From: Treponema sp.
Lineage (GTDB): Bacteria > Spirochaetota > Spirochaetia > Treponematales > Breznakiellaceae
DNA length: 10,000 nt
Assembly: GCA_020216655.1 (NCBI GenBank)
Contig: JAIWNU010000009.1
Coordinates: 1-10,000, forward strand
Direction of reading: 5' to 3'
In this document: positions 1 to 7,881 of the stretch, piece by piece
How positions within the stretch are numbered: the first letter of the stretch is position 1
How the letters are laid out: each line of letters begins with the position of its first letter
Notes under the pieces: model-generated
What the model saw: the letters and a program-made list of their open reading frames with translations, nothing else
Database searches by the model: none
What the model was told of the DNA's origin: nothing
Translations under genes and position numbers: made by a program

Positions 1-21
1 AGCGATGGATGGAGTCTATTC

Positions 22-1527
22 TTAAACCCGGCGCCGCTGATTCTCCCGCTTAAAACCGACCGAAAATTTTTCCAGCAATACTTCGAGCTGTTTCTCATTA
101 GAAATTCCGAAGGATTTTAGGGGTTTTTTATCGATCTGATCAAACGTAATAGTTCCTGCCTCGTATTCACAGAGCATATTGGCAAGGTACACCGTTTCAA
201 CCAGGTCCTTGAATTCGGTGGGGGCCACATTAGGATCATGATGCAGCCGTATTGCACTGACTAGGTTATCGGGGAAGTTCCATTTTTCAGCTATAAGAGC
301 CCCGATTTCGGCGTGGTTAAGTCCGGCAGCTAAATCTTCAAAGGTAGAGGCTGGAATTCCCTTTTCTATGCAAAAGGTCTTAATTTTATTTAAAAGGTCC
401 GGATGTACATTGGCAAAAATGATTTTGCCCATGTCGTGGAGTATACCGCCGACATAGACGTCGTCGAGAAGGTTTCGGTCCTTACGGAAATTTTTTGCCA
501 GATTATAGGCGTAAAATGCGGTTTTATATGAATGCTCCCAGAGGATGCGCTTGTCTGTAGTGTCGTCTCCTAAAATTTTCTGGGTTCCGTAGGAATAGAG
601 AAGGTTCTTAATACCCCTAATCCCAACCATTTTAACCGCTTCTGAAATACTGTCGACCTTTTTAGAAAGCATAAACTGGGCAGAATTAACAATTTTTAAA
701 AGGTCCGCGGTCATAGCGGGGTCCATGGAAATTTGCCGGGCAATATCAGTCATTTCAGACTTGGGATCGTTAATGAGTTTTTGGATCATGACGATATTTT
801 CGGGAAATTGGGGCAAGGAGCTAACCTGGTCTACGATTGCCTGAGACAATATAGAAAGATTTTCTACCCTTGTCTGGTCCAGGGGTATGGTGATTCGGGC
901 AATGGTTTCGGTGTCACTGGCGACTATATCAAAACAATCTTCGTCGAGGCCGATTTTTTTAAGCATCAGCACCAAAATAACGAGCCCTAGACCAGCCCCT
1001 TCTGAGTCATCCAAAACCTGGGTAAGGGCTTCCTCGAGGGAATTGTATTGGCGGGATCGGGCGAGCTTATCGTGGATTCGGATCAGCTCTGTTTTAGTGA
1101 TGGTTACGTTGTTTCTAATTTCTAGATTGATAATTTGAGCTTTGACATGCAGGATAACCTTAATGTAAAGACCCTTTTCCTTTTGGAGCTGCAGATAATG
1201 GCCGATATTATCCATGGTTTCCTGCTTAAAATTGGCCATTCCGAGTTTATAGTCCTCCGGGTTATTGAGATCCAATCCCCGTTCTTGGAAATAGACCCGC
1301 TTGGTATTTGCTTTTTTAGCGTTTACCGCAAGCTCCCGTAAACAGTAGGATAGATAGTCTTTAAGTTTTTCCTGGCCCAGCTCTTTTAGAAATACCTCTA
1401 AAACCTCTTCGATATACACTTCTATTTCATGAGGCAGGGTATAGGTTGTTATGGTGAGGGGAATTCCCGAATTAATGGCTTTTTTAATTCTTGCAACATC
1501 AACAATTAGTTCCTGCGATACAGCCAT
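22..1527 (-). CDS. GHKL ATPase-like / HDOD domain fusion protein
   Basis: A 501-residue soluble protein with two parts. The N-terminal ~215 residues resemble a GHKL (histidine-kinase/anti-sigma type) ATP-binding fold: an N-box RELAVNA with Glu65 and Asn69, and a glycine lid box GAGLGL at 177-182. The box that normally carries the ATP-contacting Asp is only IRNN (137-140), so nucleotide binding is uncertain. Residues ~225-450 are an HDOD domain, a helical HD-related output domain of bacterial signalling proteins, with His364-Asp365 in HDMGK and conserved NHAEIGALIAEKW (404-416) and RLHH (427-430). The tail is basic. There is no transmembrane segment, so it is cytoplasmic. HDOD proteins are generally regulatory scaffolds rather than proven phosphodiesterases. 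Start: ATG preceded by AAGGA with a 7-nt gap. It lies 76 bp downstream of the Lon-like gene on the same strand, so co-transcription or a private promoter are both possible. I infer a signalling role; its partner is unknown. Confidence 0.85.
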   Translation of the reverse strand: MAVSQELIVDVARIKKAINSGIPLTITTYTLPHEIEVYIEEVLEVFLKELGQEKLKDYLSYCLRELAVNAKKANTKRVYFQERGLDLNNPEDYKLGMANFKQETMDNIGHYLQLQKEKGLYIKVILHVKAQIINLEIRNNVTITKTELIRIHDKLARSRQYNSLEEALTQVLDDSEGAGLGLVILVLMLKKIGLDEDCFDIVASDTETIARITIPLDQTRVENLSILSQAIVDQVSSLPQFPENIVMIQKLINDPKSEMTDIARQISMDPAMTADLLKIVNSAQFMLSKKVDSISEAVKMVGIRGIKNLLYSYGTQKILGDDTTDKRILWEHSYKTAFYAYNLAKNFRKDRNLLDDVYVGGILHDMGKIIFANVHPDLLNKIKTFCIEKGIPASTFEDLAAGLNHAEIGALIAEKWNFPDNLVSAIRLHHDPNVAPTEFKDLVETVYLANMLCEYEAGTITFDQIDKKPLKSFGISNEKQLEVLLEKFSVGFKRENQRRRV

Positions 1528-1534
1528 ACATTAT

Positions 1535-1539
1535 TCCTT
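1535..1539 (-). promoter_or_regulatory. Ribosome binding site of the HDOD fusion gene
   Basis: Read on the minus strand, AAGGA stands 7 nt before the ATG at 1527. It supports this start over later in-frame starts. Confidence 0.6.
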
Positions 1540-1572
1540 AAAAAAAATAAAAAAACTACTAAAAAGTATAAC

Positions 1573-1578
1573 ATTATA
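1573..1578 (-). promoter_or_regulatory. Possible -10 box upstream of the HDOD fusion gene
   Basis: The minus strand reads a perfect TATAAT inside the 76-bp AT-rich gap, which would give a leader of about 38 nt. I find no convincing -35 hexamer at 16-18 bp, only TTGCAG at 10 bp, so this is weak. The same bases form a short TATAA/TTATA inverted repeat followed by T residues, which could instead be a feeble attenuator. Confidence 0.3.
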
Positions 1579-1603
1579 GACAATGATTCTGCAAGGATTT
1601 GGC

Positions 1604-4000
1604 CTAAGTTTCATACCGTTTGATAATTGTGGCCATCCGCTTGAGCTCCCGGGAAACAATACCGTTAATAGTATCCGACGGAAAGACCCCATCCTCGTCT
1701 GCAAACCCTGCAGGTTTGCCCATGAAGACCTCTAAAGCTTCATCGATAGTATTAACCGCATAGAGGTGGAATAGCCCTGCTTGAATATCTTTTTGGACCA
1801 GGGCACTTAGAATAAGATTGTTCATATTTCTTCGGGGTATCAGTACTCCCTGTGTTCCGGTGAGACCCCGTTTTGAACAGATTGAATGGAAGCCTTCTAT
1901 TTTTTCAGAGACCCCTCCGACGGGCTGCATATCCCCCAGCTGGTTAACGCTGCCGGTGATTGCCAGGTCTTGTCTGAGGGGGATGCCCGAAATTGCCGAT
2001 ATGATTGCGCAGAGTTGGGCGGCTGTCGCAGAATCGCCGTCTATGGGGGTGTACATCTGTTCGAAACACACACTAGCTGTGATGGAAAGGGGGAATGTTC
2101 TGGCATAACGGGAACGGAGATAACCTGAAAGAATGAGCACCGCCTTATCAAAAATCTCACCTGAGAGTCCCGATTCACCTTCGATATTAATAACCCCTCC
2201 GTCGCCGGGAGCAACTTGGGCAGAAACAACGACGGGAATCCCGTAAGAATAGTAGCCCCGATCATGTACTGCGAGTCCATTTATTTTACCGATAGCGGTC
2301 CCGCTGAATTGTATAATAATTTCATCAGCTAAAATCATGGATTGAATCGTTTCTTCCGGCAGCCTGTGGAGATAGGAACGCAGTTCAAGGGTTTTTTGGA
2401 TCACTTCGGCTGAAATCTCCGATAATTGATGTTCCCGGGCATACCAGGTAGCTTCCCTCAGAAGATCTACCACTCGGGAAAAACGGGTGCTGAGTTTTTG
2501 CCGGTGTTCCGCATCACGGACACTCCATTCAAGGACCGCCGAAACCCCTGAGGCCTCTAGGGGTAAAAGCCCTTCTTCCTGAACAATTTTATGCAAAAAT
2601 GCCGCATATCGCTGCTGCGAATGCTCATTTCTATTCATGGTTGAATCAAATTCGGCACATACTTTGAACAGCTTCTGAAAATCCGGGTCTGTTTGGTACA
2701 AAATGTCATAGGTAGACTCTTCGCCGATTAAAACAACTTTGACATACAGTTCAATAGGTTCCGGCTTTATTATGAGGGGACTGGCGATCGGGTTTGGGGG
2801 ACACTGAATTTCTACAATACCTGTTTGAAGCACCCGTTTAAGATATGGCCAGGCTTCCTCGTCTTGAACAATATCTTCCGCTCTCAGCACAAGAATTCCG
2901 CCCGCCGCTTTTATAAGGCTGCCGGCTCTGATTCGCAGGTATGCGGAACGGAGTTCTTCGGTTACTGATCCTGGCGGTTCAATGGTGCCAACAAGATTGG
3001 TGAGGGTAGGGCGGTTTTCAAAAATGACAGGAGGGCTTGAGATACCCGATCGGTCTACTATGATATTGGCTCCGTAGCGAATAAGGGCTGAGGGATGGCT
3101 ATGGCTCCGCTGTGCTTCTTTTTCGAGCCGTTCGGCATAAAATAAAGGGAGATGCCCAATAATGTCCTCTTCTAAAGTATGGAGCCAAGCTGTGATTGCA
3201 GAATATGGAAATTCGTCGGACAATTTTTCAATCTGTGAATGAATTTGAGGTCTGAGCATCTCTTTAGAAAGTTCTTGAATTTTTCTATCCAAATCCATGC
3301 GTTCCCGTTTAAGAGAATCAAAGAGACCCTTCATACGGTCAATCAGGGCATAGTAGGTTTCCCGGAGGGTATTCCATTCAGCGGCAGAAAGGGTGCCGCT
3401 TGCTACCTGGGCTTGGAGATCTTCAAATGAGATTGGCACCCCATCCCGAAGGGGTACTAGATCGGTACTTTGGGACTCCCCTTCATTTATCTGCACAATC
3501 TGAAAACCAAGAGATGCAGCTTCGCTTTCAAAAGCGCTCAGGGTTTTATTTTCCTGCTGCTCCATTAAAGAAACCAGGTTGCTTTTTTTGTTTTTAAAAG
3601 CGTCACTTTCACGATGGAGCTTGACGAGCCGTTTCATTTCTTCAATGAAGTCATGTAATTTTTGTTTAAATAGTCTGCCTGTTCCTGCAGGCAGTTGAAT
3701 GATATGAGGTTCGGTGGGAACAGCATAGTTAGGTACATATATAAAATCTTGCAGGTTGGCCTGGGATGCAGTATAGTTTGTTAATGCCTTAAGCAGAGCT
3801 GTGCGTCTTCCGGTTCCTGGAGAACCCTGGATGTAGATGTTGTATCCCTTCGCATGGATTCCCAGACCCAGCGAGAGGGCTTTCATTGCTCTGCTTTGGC
3901 CAATGATGGTAGCATCCGAATCTGTGTTTTCAGACAATTCGGGAGGAGAAATGGTAAATACTATATCTTCTGGAGATAATTCATATTTGTTCAGGTTCAC
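1604..4000 (-). CDS. Lon-type serine peptidase with degenerate AAA module (LonB/LonC-like, COG1067 type)
   Basis: A 798-residue cytoplasmic protein. Residues ~30-70 and ~310-450 form an AAA module interrupted by a long, charged, coiled-coil-rich insertion (~110-300). A LID-like helical region follows (~455-545), then the C-terminal Lon peptidase domain (~555-760). The catalytic dyad is visible: Ser657 in DGDSAT and Lys700 in GGVSEKIEGF, spaced 43 residues apart as in classical Lon. The P-loop is GSPGTGRRT (59-67), with Arg where the Walker A Lys is expected, and the Walker B-like strand GGILVLRAED (367-376) lacks the usual Asp-Glu pair. This resembles the LonC branch, in which an ATP-independent enzyme is known; ATP dependence here is therefore doubtful. 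It lacks the N-terminal substrate-binding LAN domain of LonA and any membrane anchor. The GTG start is supported by AAGGAG 8 nt upstream. It probably performs protein quality control. It is transcribed divergently from the ODP operon. Confidence 0.93.
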   Translation of the reverse strand: MNLNKYELSPEDIVFTISPPELSENTDSDATIIGQSRAMKALSLGLGIHAKGYNIYIQGSPGTGRRTALLKALTNYTASQANLQDFIYVPNYAVPTEPHIIQLPAGTGRLFKQKLHDFIEEMKRLVKLHRESDAFKNKKSNLVSLMEQQENKTLSAFESEAASLGFQIVQINEGESQSTDLVPLRDGVPISFEDLQAQVASGTLSAAEWNTLRETYYALIDRMKGLFDSLKRERMDLDRKIQELSKEMLRPQIHSQIEKLSDEFPYSAITAWLHTLEEDIIGHLPLFYAERLEKEAQRSHSHPSALIRYGANIIVDRSGISSPPVIFENRPTLTNLVGTIEPPGSVTEELRSAYLRIRAGSLIKAAGGILVLRAEDIVQDEEAWPYLKRVLQTGIVEIQCPPNPIASPLIIKPEPIELYVKVVLIGEESTYDILYQTDPDFQKLFKVCAEFDSTMNRNEHSQQRYAAFLHKIVQEEGLLPLEASGVSAVLEWSVRDAEHRQKLSTRFSRVVDLLREATWYAREHQLSEISAEVIQKTLELRSYLHRLPEETIQSMILADEIIIQFSGTAIGKINGLAVHDRGYYSYGIPVVVSAQVAPGDGGVINIEGESGLSGEIFDKAVLILSGYLRSRYARTFPLSITASVCFEQMYTPIDGDSATAAQLCAIISAISGIPLRQDLAITGSVNQLGDMQPVGGVSEKIEGFHSICSKRGLTGTQGVLIPRRNMNNLILSALVQKDIQAGLFHLYAVNTIDEALEVFMGKPAGFADEDGVFPSDTINGIVSRELKRMATIIKRYET

Positions 4001-4024
4001 AACTGATGCTCCTTATAGTAAACT
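3996..4024 (+). promoter_or_regulatory. Candidate sigma-70-type promoter for the ODP operon
   Basis: TTCACA (3996-4001; one mismatch to TTGACA) and TAAACT (4019-4024; two mismatches to TATAAT) are separated by 17 bp. The predicted start would leave a leader of roughly 45 nt before the ATG at 4075. The -10 element sits inside the inverted repeat, consistent with an operator. The matches are modest, so this is a guess. Confidence 0.3.
4009..4014 (-). promoter_or_regulatory. Ribosome binding site of the Lon-like gene, fixing its GTG start
   Basis: The minus strand reads AAGGAG followed by an 8-nt spacer and GTG at 4000. The next in-frame candidates have no comparable site. Four of its bases lie in one arm of the inverted repeat at 4011-4030. 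Confidence 0.75.
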
Positions 4025-4030
4025 ATGAGG
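4011..4030. repeat. Imperfect inverted repeat in the divergent intergenic region (possible operator or RNA hairpin)
   Basis: The left arm CCTTATAGT and right arm ACTATGAGG pair at 8 of 9 positions around a 2-bp centre. The one mismatch is a T opposite G, which would be a wobble pair if the hairpin forms on the transcript. On the Lon-like mRNA the arm includes part of the Shine-Dalgarno sequence, so the element could bind a regulator as DNA or mask the site as RNA. Neither is proven. Confidence 0.45.
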
Positions 4031-4074
4031 TGTTGGTTCATAGATTTCAAGGGCAAGGATGATGGAGGATTCAT

Positions 4075-4848
4075 ATGATTGCTGCAGATGAGGTAAACGG
4101 CAAAATTCTATATCAGGATACGGATCACATGTTTATTTGGCTTGGGGCGGATCCGGAGAGTGCCTCTGGGGTCGTGCAGACCAATCAATATCTTATTATT
4201 GATAAGGGCCGCGGGGTCCTCCTTGATCCAGGCGGCATCCACCTCTTTGCCCGGGTTGTAGCGGTTGCCAGCCGCTACATTTCGCTTGATAAGATTGATA
4301 CTATCTTTTTTTCCCATCAGGATCCGGATGTTTCCTCCGGTATTGCCCTGTGGCTTGGGGTGACTTCTGCAAAGATATATGTCAGTTCCCTTTGGCTGCG
4401 GTTTTTACCCCACTTTGGTATCGTGGATCAGAGCAGGATGGTTGGGATAGAAGAGTTCGGTAACACCTTTAAACTCAGCTCTGGGGCACTCCTGCGTTTT
4501 CTGCCTGCCCATTTTTTACATTCTACGGGAAATTACTCAGTCTTCGACGAACGGTCTGGTATTTTGTTCTCCGGTGATATTGGAGCTGCGGTTTTCCCAG
4601 CAGGAAAAGAACAGCTTTTTATAGATGACTTCCCAGCCGCTTTGCCTTTTATTGAGCCCTTCCATAAACGGTATATGGCCTCCAATAAAGTGACCTCCTT
4701 GTGGGTGCGCCAGGTCCGTGAATTAAAACCCCGCCTGATTGCAGCCCAGCATGGGGGTGTATATCGAGGGGATGCGGTTTCAGCCTTCCTTGATTGGCTG
4801 GGTAAGCTTACCTGCGGAATCGATACTATCGAATCCATCTATAAATAG
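4075..4848 (+). CDS. Oxygen-binding diiron protein (ODP), stand-alone flavodiiron-type metallo-beta-lactamase domain
   Basis: 257 residues, one metallo-beta-lactamase fold of the kind that forms the diiron half of flavodiiron O2/NO reductases. The ligand set is in place: His81, Asp83 and Asp85 in SHQDPD, His146 in PAHFLHS, Asp168 in FSGDIG, His226 in AAQHGG. The positions and spacing closely follow the flavodiiron pattern, with Asp instead of Glu in the second position. There is no C-terminal flavodoxin domain and no signal peptide, so it is a cytoplasmic protein without its own electron-transfer partner. The start codon is ATG with GGAGG 6 nt upstream. The next gene, 14 bp downstream, is a chemoreceptor without a sensor domain. 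This pairing is the described ODP-receptor system (T. denticola), in which ODP binds iron and oxygen and tunes chemotaxis. I infer the same role. A glyoxalase- or hydrolase-like role is less likely given the ligand set. Confidence 0.88.
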   Translation: MIAADEVNGKILYQDTDHMFIWLGADPESASGVVQTNQYLIIDKGRGVLLDPGGIHLFARVVAVASRYISLDKIDTIFFSHQDPDVSSGIALWLGVTSAKIYVSSLWLRFLPHFGIVDQSRMVGIEEFGNTFKLSSGALLRFLPAHFLHSTGNYSVFDERSGILFSGDIGAAVFPAGKEQLFIDDFPAALPFIEPFHKRYMASNKVTSLWVRQVRELKPRLIAAQHGGVYRGDAVSAFLDWLGKLTCGIDTIESIYK

Positions 4849-4862
4849 AGAAAGGGTATACC

Positions 4863-5726
4863 ATGACGGATAATACGACTTCTTTCGAAAATAGTTCCCT
4901 GGCGATTCGGAAATTTGTACGCGGGTATAATAAAAGCATCGTATTAAATACGGTCACCCTCCGCTCTTTAGATATTATTGGTTACAATCTTGAGCGTATT
5001 GGTTCAAGCCTTTCTTCTATTGTAGCAGCCTTTGAAGAAATTCGGGCCACGAGCCAAACTACTTCAAATAATGCCGACAAAATTGATGCAATGATGGACG
5101 GCATTTTAACTAAAAATGCCAGTACGGGTGCTGAAATTACCCAGCGGGTTCAAGATATTAACCAGGCGGTTGAAGGAACTGCGCGGCTTTCTACGTTGTT
5201 TGCGGATCTGGCGGAGAAAGCAAAAAGCATTGCATCGGTAACTGGTTCAATCCAGGATGTATCGGACAGGACTAATATTTTGGCCATCAATGCTTCTATC
5301 GAAGCTGCCCGGGCGGGCAATGTGGGCAAAGGGTTTCGGATTATAGCCAATGAGGTCCGTACTTTAGCTGGGCAAACCGGTGATTTTGCAAAGACGATTG
5401 AGGCGACCATTAGTGATTTTGAATCCGTTGTAGGCGAAATTACGAAGGAATTGCAGGGATTTACCAAGGTTCTAGAGTCTTTTAAACAATCCTTTTCGAC
5501 TGTTTTGGATAGTTTTCAGACCAATGCTAAATCCATAGACGAAACGGGTGCTTTCTTAAATCAGATTTCAGGATCTATCAGGGAAGAAACAACCGCACTC
5601 ACCGATGGTTTAAATTCCCTTGAACAGATTTCTACCTCTCTTAAGGACACCAATGTCGTTTTTGCTGCCCTATTGAAGACTTACGGAAATTTGGATACCC
5701 TTCTGGACAAAGAAGGAAACCGTTAG
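4863..5726 (+). CDS. Soluble methyl-accepting chemotaxis receptor, signalling hairpin only
   Basis: 287 residues, almost entirely helical, with no transmembrane segment, HAMP domain or recognisable sensor domain. The hairpin tip that contacts CheA/CheW is canonical: conserved block from about 124 to 171 including [14 protein letters not shown] (139-152) and [10 protein letters not shown] (163-172). The tip lies near the middle of the chain, so the two arms are nearly equal and the protein is little more than an antiparallel coiled-coil hairpin. Short N- and C-terminal extensions (about 1-25 and the last ~20 residues) could dock the partner. No CheR/CheB-binding pentapeptide is seen at the C-terminus. 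The start ATG is preceded by AAAGGG with a 5-nt gap. The gene lies 14 bp after the ODP gene, and its stop TAG overlaps the next GTG start. Its input is presumably supplied by ODP, giving cytoplasmic oxygen or iron sensing. Confidence 0.92.
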   Translation: MTDNTTSFENSSLAIRKFVRGYNKSIVLNTVTLRSLDIIGYNLERIGSSLSSIVAAFEEIRATSQTTSNNADKIDAMMDGILTKNASTGAEITQRVQDINQAVEGTARLSTLFADLAEKAKSIASVTGSIQDVSDRTNILAINASIEAARAGNVGKGFRIIANEVRTLAGQTGDFAKTIEATISDFESVVGEITKELQGFTKVLESFKQSFSTVLDSFQTNAKSIDETGAFLNQISGSIREETTALTDGLNSLEQISTSLKDTNVVFAALLKTYGNLDTLLDKEGNR

Positions 5727-7108
5727 TGTCCGATTTGGTTCTGCTTATTTGGCTTATCATCGGCCTTGTTGGCCTGGAACTCCTGCGGCCGTTTTTTAAA
5801 AGTATCCGGGATGTAGCTGGATTTCTTTTATTTCCCCTTCTCGCATTACTGCTTATAATTGTCAGCGCTTTTGTTTATGGATTTCGGCCTGAGATTATTC
5901 CCTTAGGTATAGTGATTTTTTTTATTGCTGTTTTTCGCATACCCATGCTTATTTCTTTGATGCAGGGGCTCCGAATCGATGAAGATCGAAATCTATCGCT
6001 GATACGTGTCAGCATTGGGATACTTTTTTTAGGCCTGGCTGGATTTATAGCGATCCGTTTCTCGCCGCAGGAAGGATTTTATACCAGGCCCGTTTCTGAT
6101 GCTTCAACTTATGAAACAATGGTTTTAAAAGGGCAAAGCGGAAGCCCTGAGTATTTTGTTAGAAAATATATTTCTAAAGAGAATGAACCAAAGGGAACAA
6201 TACTGCTTATTCCTCCGGTAAATGGATCTGTGGAAGTTGTCGACACCATTTGTGTTGCATTAAAATCCCGCGGATTTTCAGTTTTTACCTTTTCACAACC
6301 TGGTATAGATATCCCCGCCTATGATGTACTCAATAAGGCGATTTTTCCATCAATACGAAATACTGGATCCTATGTACTGAGTTTTATTGCAGGGCTCCAG
6401 GTTAAGGCAGCCCATCAATATGGGATTTATTTTGAAAAGACCCGGATGGAGGCGCTTGATTTTCTTCTCAAGAATATAGAAGTGGCAGAAAAGCTGTATG
6501 TTGTCGGTTATGGGGCTGGAGGGGCTGCAGCTCTTAAGTACACTGCGGAGCATGCTGAGACCAACATTGCTGGTATAATAAATGTGGAAGGCCCGCTGTA
6601 TTCCGTGCTTGAGTTCCCCGATTCTGGCGGAAAAACATCAGGCTTATCGCTGCTCTTAGAAACGTTACTGCCCCATCCTGCCGTGCATATCGGAACTATA
6701 CCGGCAGTACAAAAACCGCTTTTAATCCTCGCTTCGGATAAAATAAAACGGACCGATCAAAGGGACAGCCGATATGCAACTCTCGTGAGAACTGTCCATA
6801 TGGCTCAAGCCCCTGCGGTGATAGCGGCCCTTACCGGCGCTGGCCCCTTTGATTATTCGGATGTTCCTATGCAGTATCCAGTTTATTCATCCCTTATGGG
6901 CGGCGATGGAAACAGGGTGCGCAATTCAGGCTATTATATTGATGCAACGGTGGCGCTTATTTCCAATTTTATTTGCAGTATCGAAAAACGCCAATCGATG
7001 GGAAATACCGAGTTGTCGTGTTCATCAATTCCCGTATCGGGAGATGTCTATATTGAATATAATGATTTTACTAAGAGTTATAATCCTCGGGAGGTATTGG
7101 GGAAATGA
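5726..7108 (+). CDS. Polytopic membrane protein with alpha/beta-hydrolase-like domain, probable pseudoenzyme
   Basis: 460 residues. Four predicted transmembrane helices (about 4-21, 33-51, 57-76, 92-110) are followed by an alpha/beta-hydrolase-like domain (~155-420). Positive charges in loops 1 and 3 suggest those loops are cytoplasmic, placing the hydrolase domain outside the cytoplasm. An oxyanion-type strand is seen in TILLIPPVNGS (158-168). The nucleophile elbow reads GYGAGG (261-266), with Gly263 where the catalytic Ser is expected. A later GAGPFDYSD (371-379) resembles the His-containing block of acylhydrolases but has Pro374 in place of His. If these alignments hold, the domain cannot hydrolyse by the usual triad and may bind a ligand or protein instead. 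The GTG start overlaps the receptor stop (TAGTG) and has AAGGA 8 nt upstream. The stop overlaps the next ATG. I do not recognise a named family. Confidence 0.75.
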   Translation: MSDLVLLIWLIIGLVGLELLRPFFKSIRDVAGFLLFPLLALLLIIVSAFVYGFRPEIIPLGIVIFFIAVFRIPMLISLMQGLRIDEDRNLSLIRVSIGILFLGLAGFIAIRFSPQEGFYTRPVSDASTYETMVLKGQSGSPEYFVRKYISKENEPKGTILLIPPVNGSVEVVDTICVALKSRGFSVFTFSQPGIDIPAYDVLNKAIFPSIRNTGSYVLSFIAGLQVKAAHQYGIYFEKTRMEALDFLLKNIEVAEKLYVVGYGAGGAAALKYTAEHAETNIAGIINVEGPLYSVLEFPDSGGKTSGLSLLLETLLPHPAVHIGTIPAVQKPLLILASDKIKRTDQRDSRYATLVRTVHMAQAPAVIAALTGAGPFDYSDVPMQYPVYSSLMGGDGNRVRNSGYYIDATVALISNFICSIEKRQSMGNTELSCSSIPVSGDVYIEYNDFTKSYNPREVLGK

Positions 7109-7866
7109 CATCTAAACAGCTTGATGCATATTTTCGCTCATTTTTGGATATCGAAGGTTTTTCCCGTAGCGACGACTCGGTGAATGGATTGCAGGTGGAT
7201 AATAATGGTAGTGATATAAAAAAGGTTGCCTTTGCAGTAGACGCAAGCTTGGAATCATTTACGTTAGCTGCCCAGCGGGGTGCTGGGATGCTTTTTGTGC
7301 ATCATGGACTTTTGTGGGGAAAACCTACAGCTTTGACGGGAATTATTAGGACCAGGCTGCAGGTTCTCTTTGAACACAACATTGCCCTTTATGCGGTTCA
7401 TTTACCGCTAGACCAGCATCCCGAAGTAGGAAACAACGCTGTTCTTGCAGACTTGCTTGGTCTTGAACAGCGGGAACCCTTTGGTCTCTACCATGATCAG
7501 AAAATAGGCTACAAGGGGATATTCAAAGAGCCCGTTTCTATAGAAGAAGCGGTGAAACGAATCAGCTTTATGGATCGGCCTCCGATAGGGGTGTTCCCCT
7601 TCGGTAAAAAGGAGATTCGTTCCTGTGCAGTTGTTTCTGGCGGAGCGGCGATGGAAGCCTTCCAGGCTGTTGATGAATGTCTTGATTTGTATATTACAGG
7701 GGAAAGTTCCCATAGTGTGTATCACTACGCAATAGAAGGCAAACTTAACATGATCGCCGGAGGCCACTATTCTACCGAAGTTTGGGGTGTCAGGCGAGTT
7801 ATGGAAAAATTGGCGAACGAAACGTCTCTTGAAGTAGAATTTTTAGATATTCCTACGGGATTGTAA
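7105..7866 (+). CDS. Nif3/YbgI-like dinuclear metal-centre protein
   Basis: 253 residues, matching the compact form of the Nif3-like (DUF34, YbgI) family without the extra middle domain. Family motifs in order: VNGLQV (26-31), FVHHGLLW with His66-His67 (64-71), YAVHLPLDQHPEVGNN with His99 and Asp103 (96-111), DLYITGESSHSVYHY (194-208), and GGHYSTEVWGVR with His221 and Glu225 (219-230). These residues form the dinuclear metal site of the family's toroidal hexamer. Members have been linked to GTP cyclohydrolase I-type and metal-related roles, but no common reaction is established, so I assign none. The ATG overlaps the preceding TGA (ATGA), with GGGAGG about 10 nt upstream, suggesting coupled translation. 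It is soluble and cytoplasmic. Confidence 0.92.
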   Translation: MTSKQLDAYFRSFLDIEGFSRSDDSVNGLQVDNNGSDIKKVAFAVDASLESFTLAAQRGAGMLFVHHGLLWGKPTALTGIIRTRLQVLFEHNIALYAVHLPLDQHPEVGNNAVLADLLGLEQREPFGLYHDQKIGYKGIFKEPVSIEEAVKRISFMDRPPIGVFPFGKKEIRSCAVVSGGAAMEAFQAVDECLDLYITGESSHSVYHYAIEGKLNMIAGGHYSTEVWGVRRVMEKLANETSLEVEFLDIPTGL

Positions 7867-7881
7867 AAAGGAGCTGTAAGA

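Noticed and set aside
733..1341. Several plus-strand reading frames opposite the HDOD fusion gene
   Set aside because: They are mirror frames of a clearly homologous gene, lack ribosome binding sites and have no domain-like sequence.
1561..1578. Rho-independent terminator after the Lon-like gene
   Set aside because: The only inverted repeat is five A/T pairs with a 2-base centre; it is too weak, and coincides with a TATAAT box.
4019..4045. Flagellar/chemotaxis (sigma-28) promoter before the ODP gene
   Set aside because: TAAA is present, but the downstream half reads TCATAGAT and does not resemble GCCGATAA closely enough.
4533..4838. 101-codon minus-strand frame within the ODP gene
   Set aside because: It is antisense to a gene with intact metal ligands and shows no start signal or recognisable domain.
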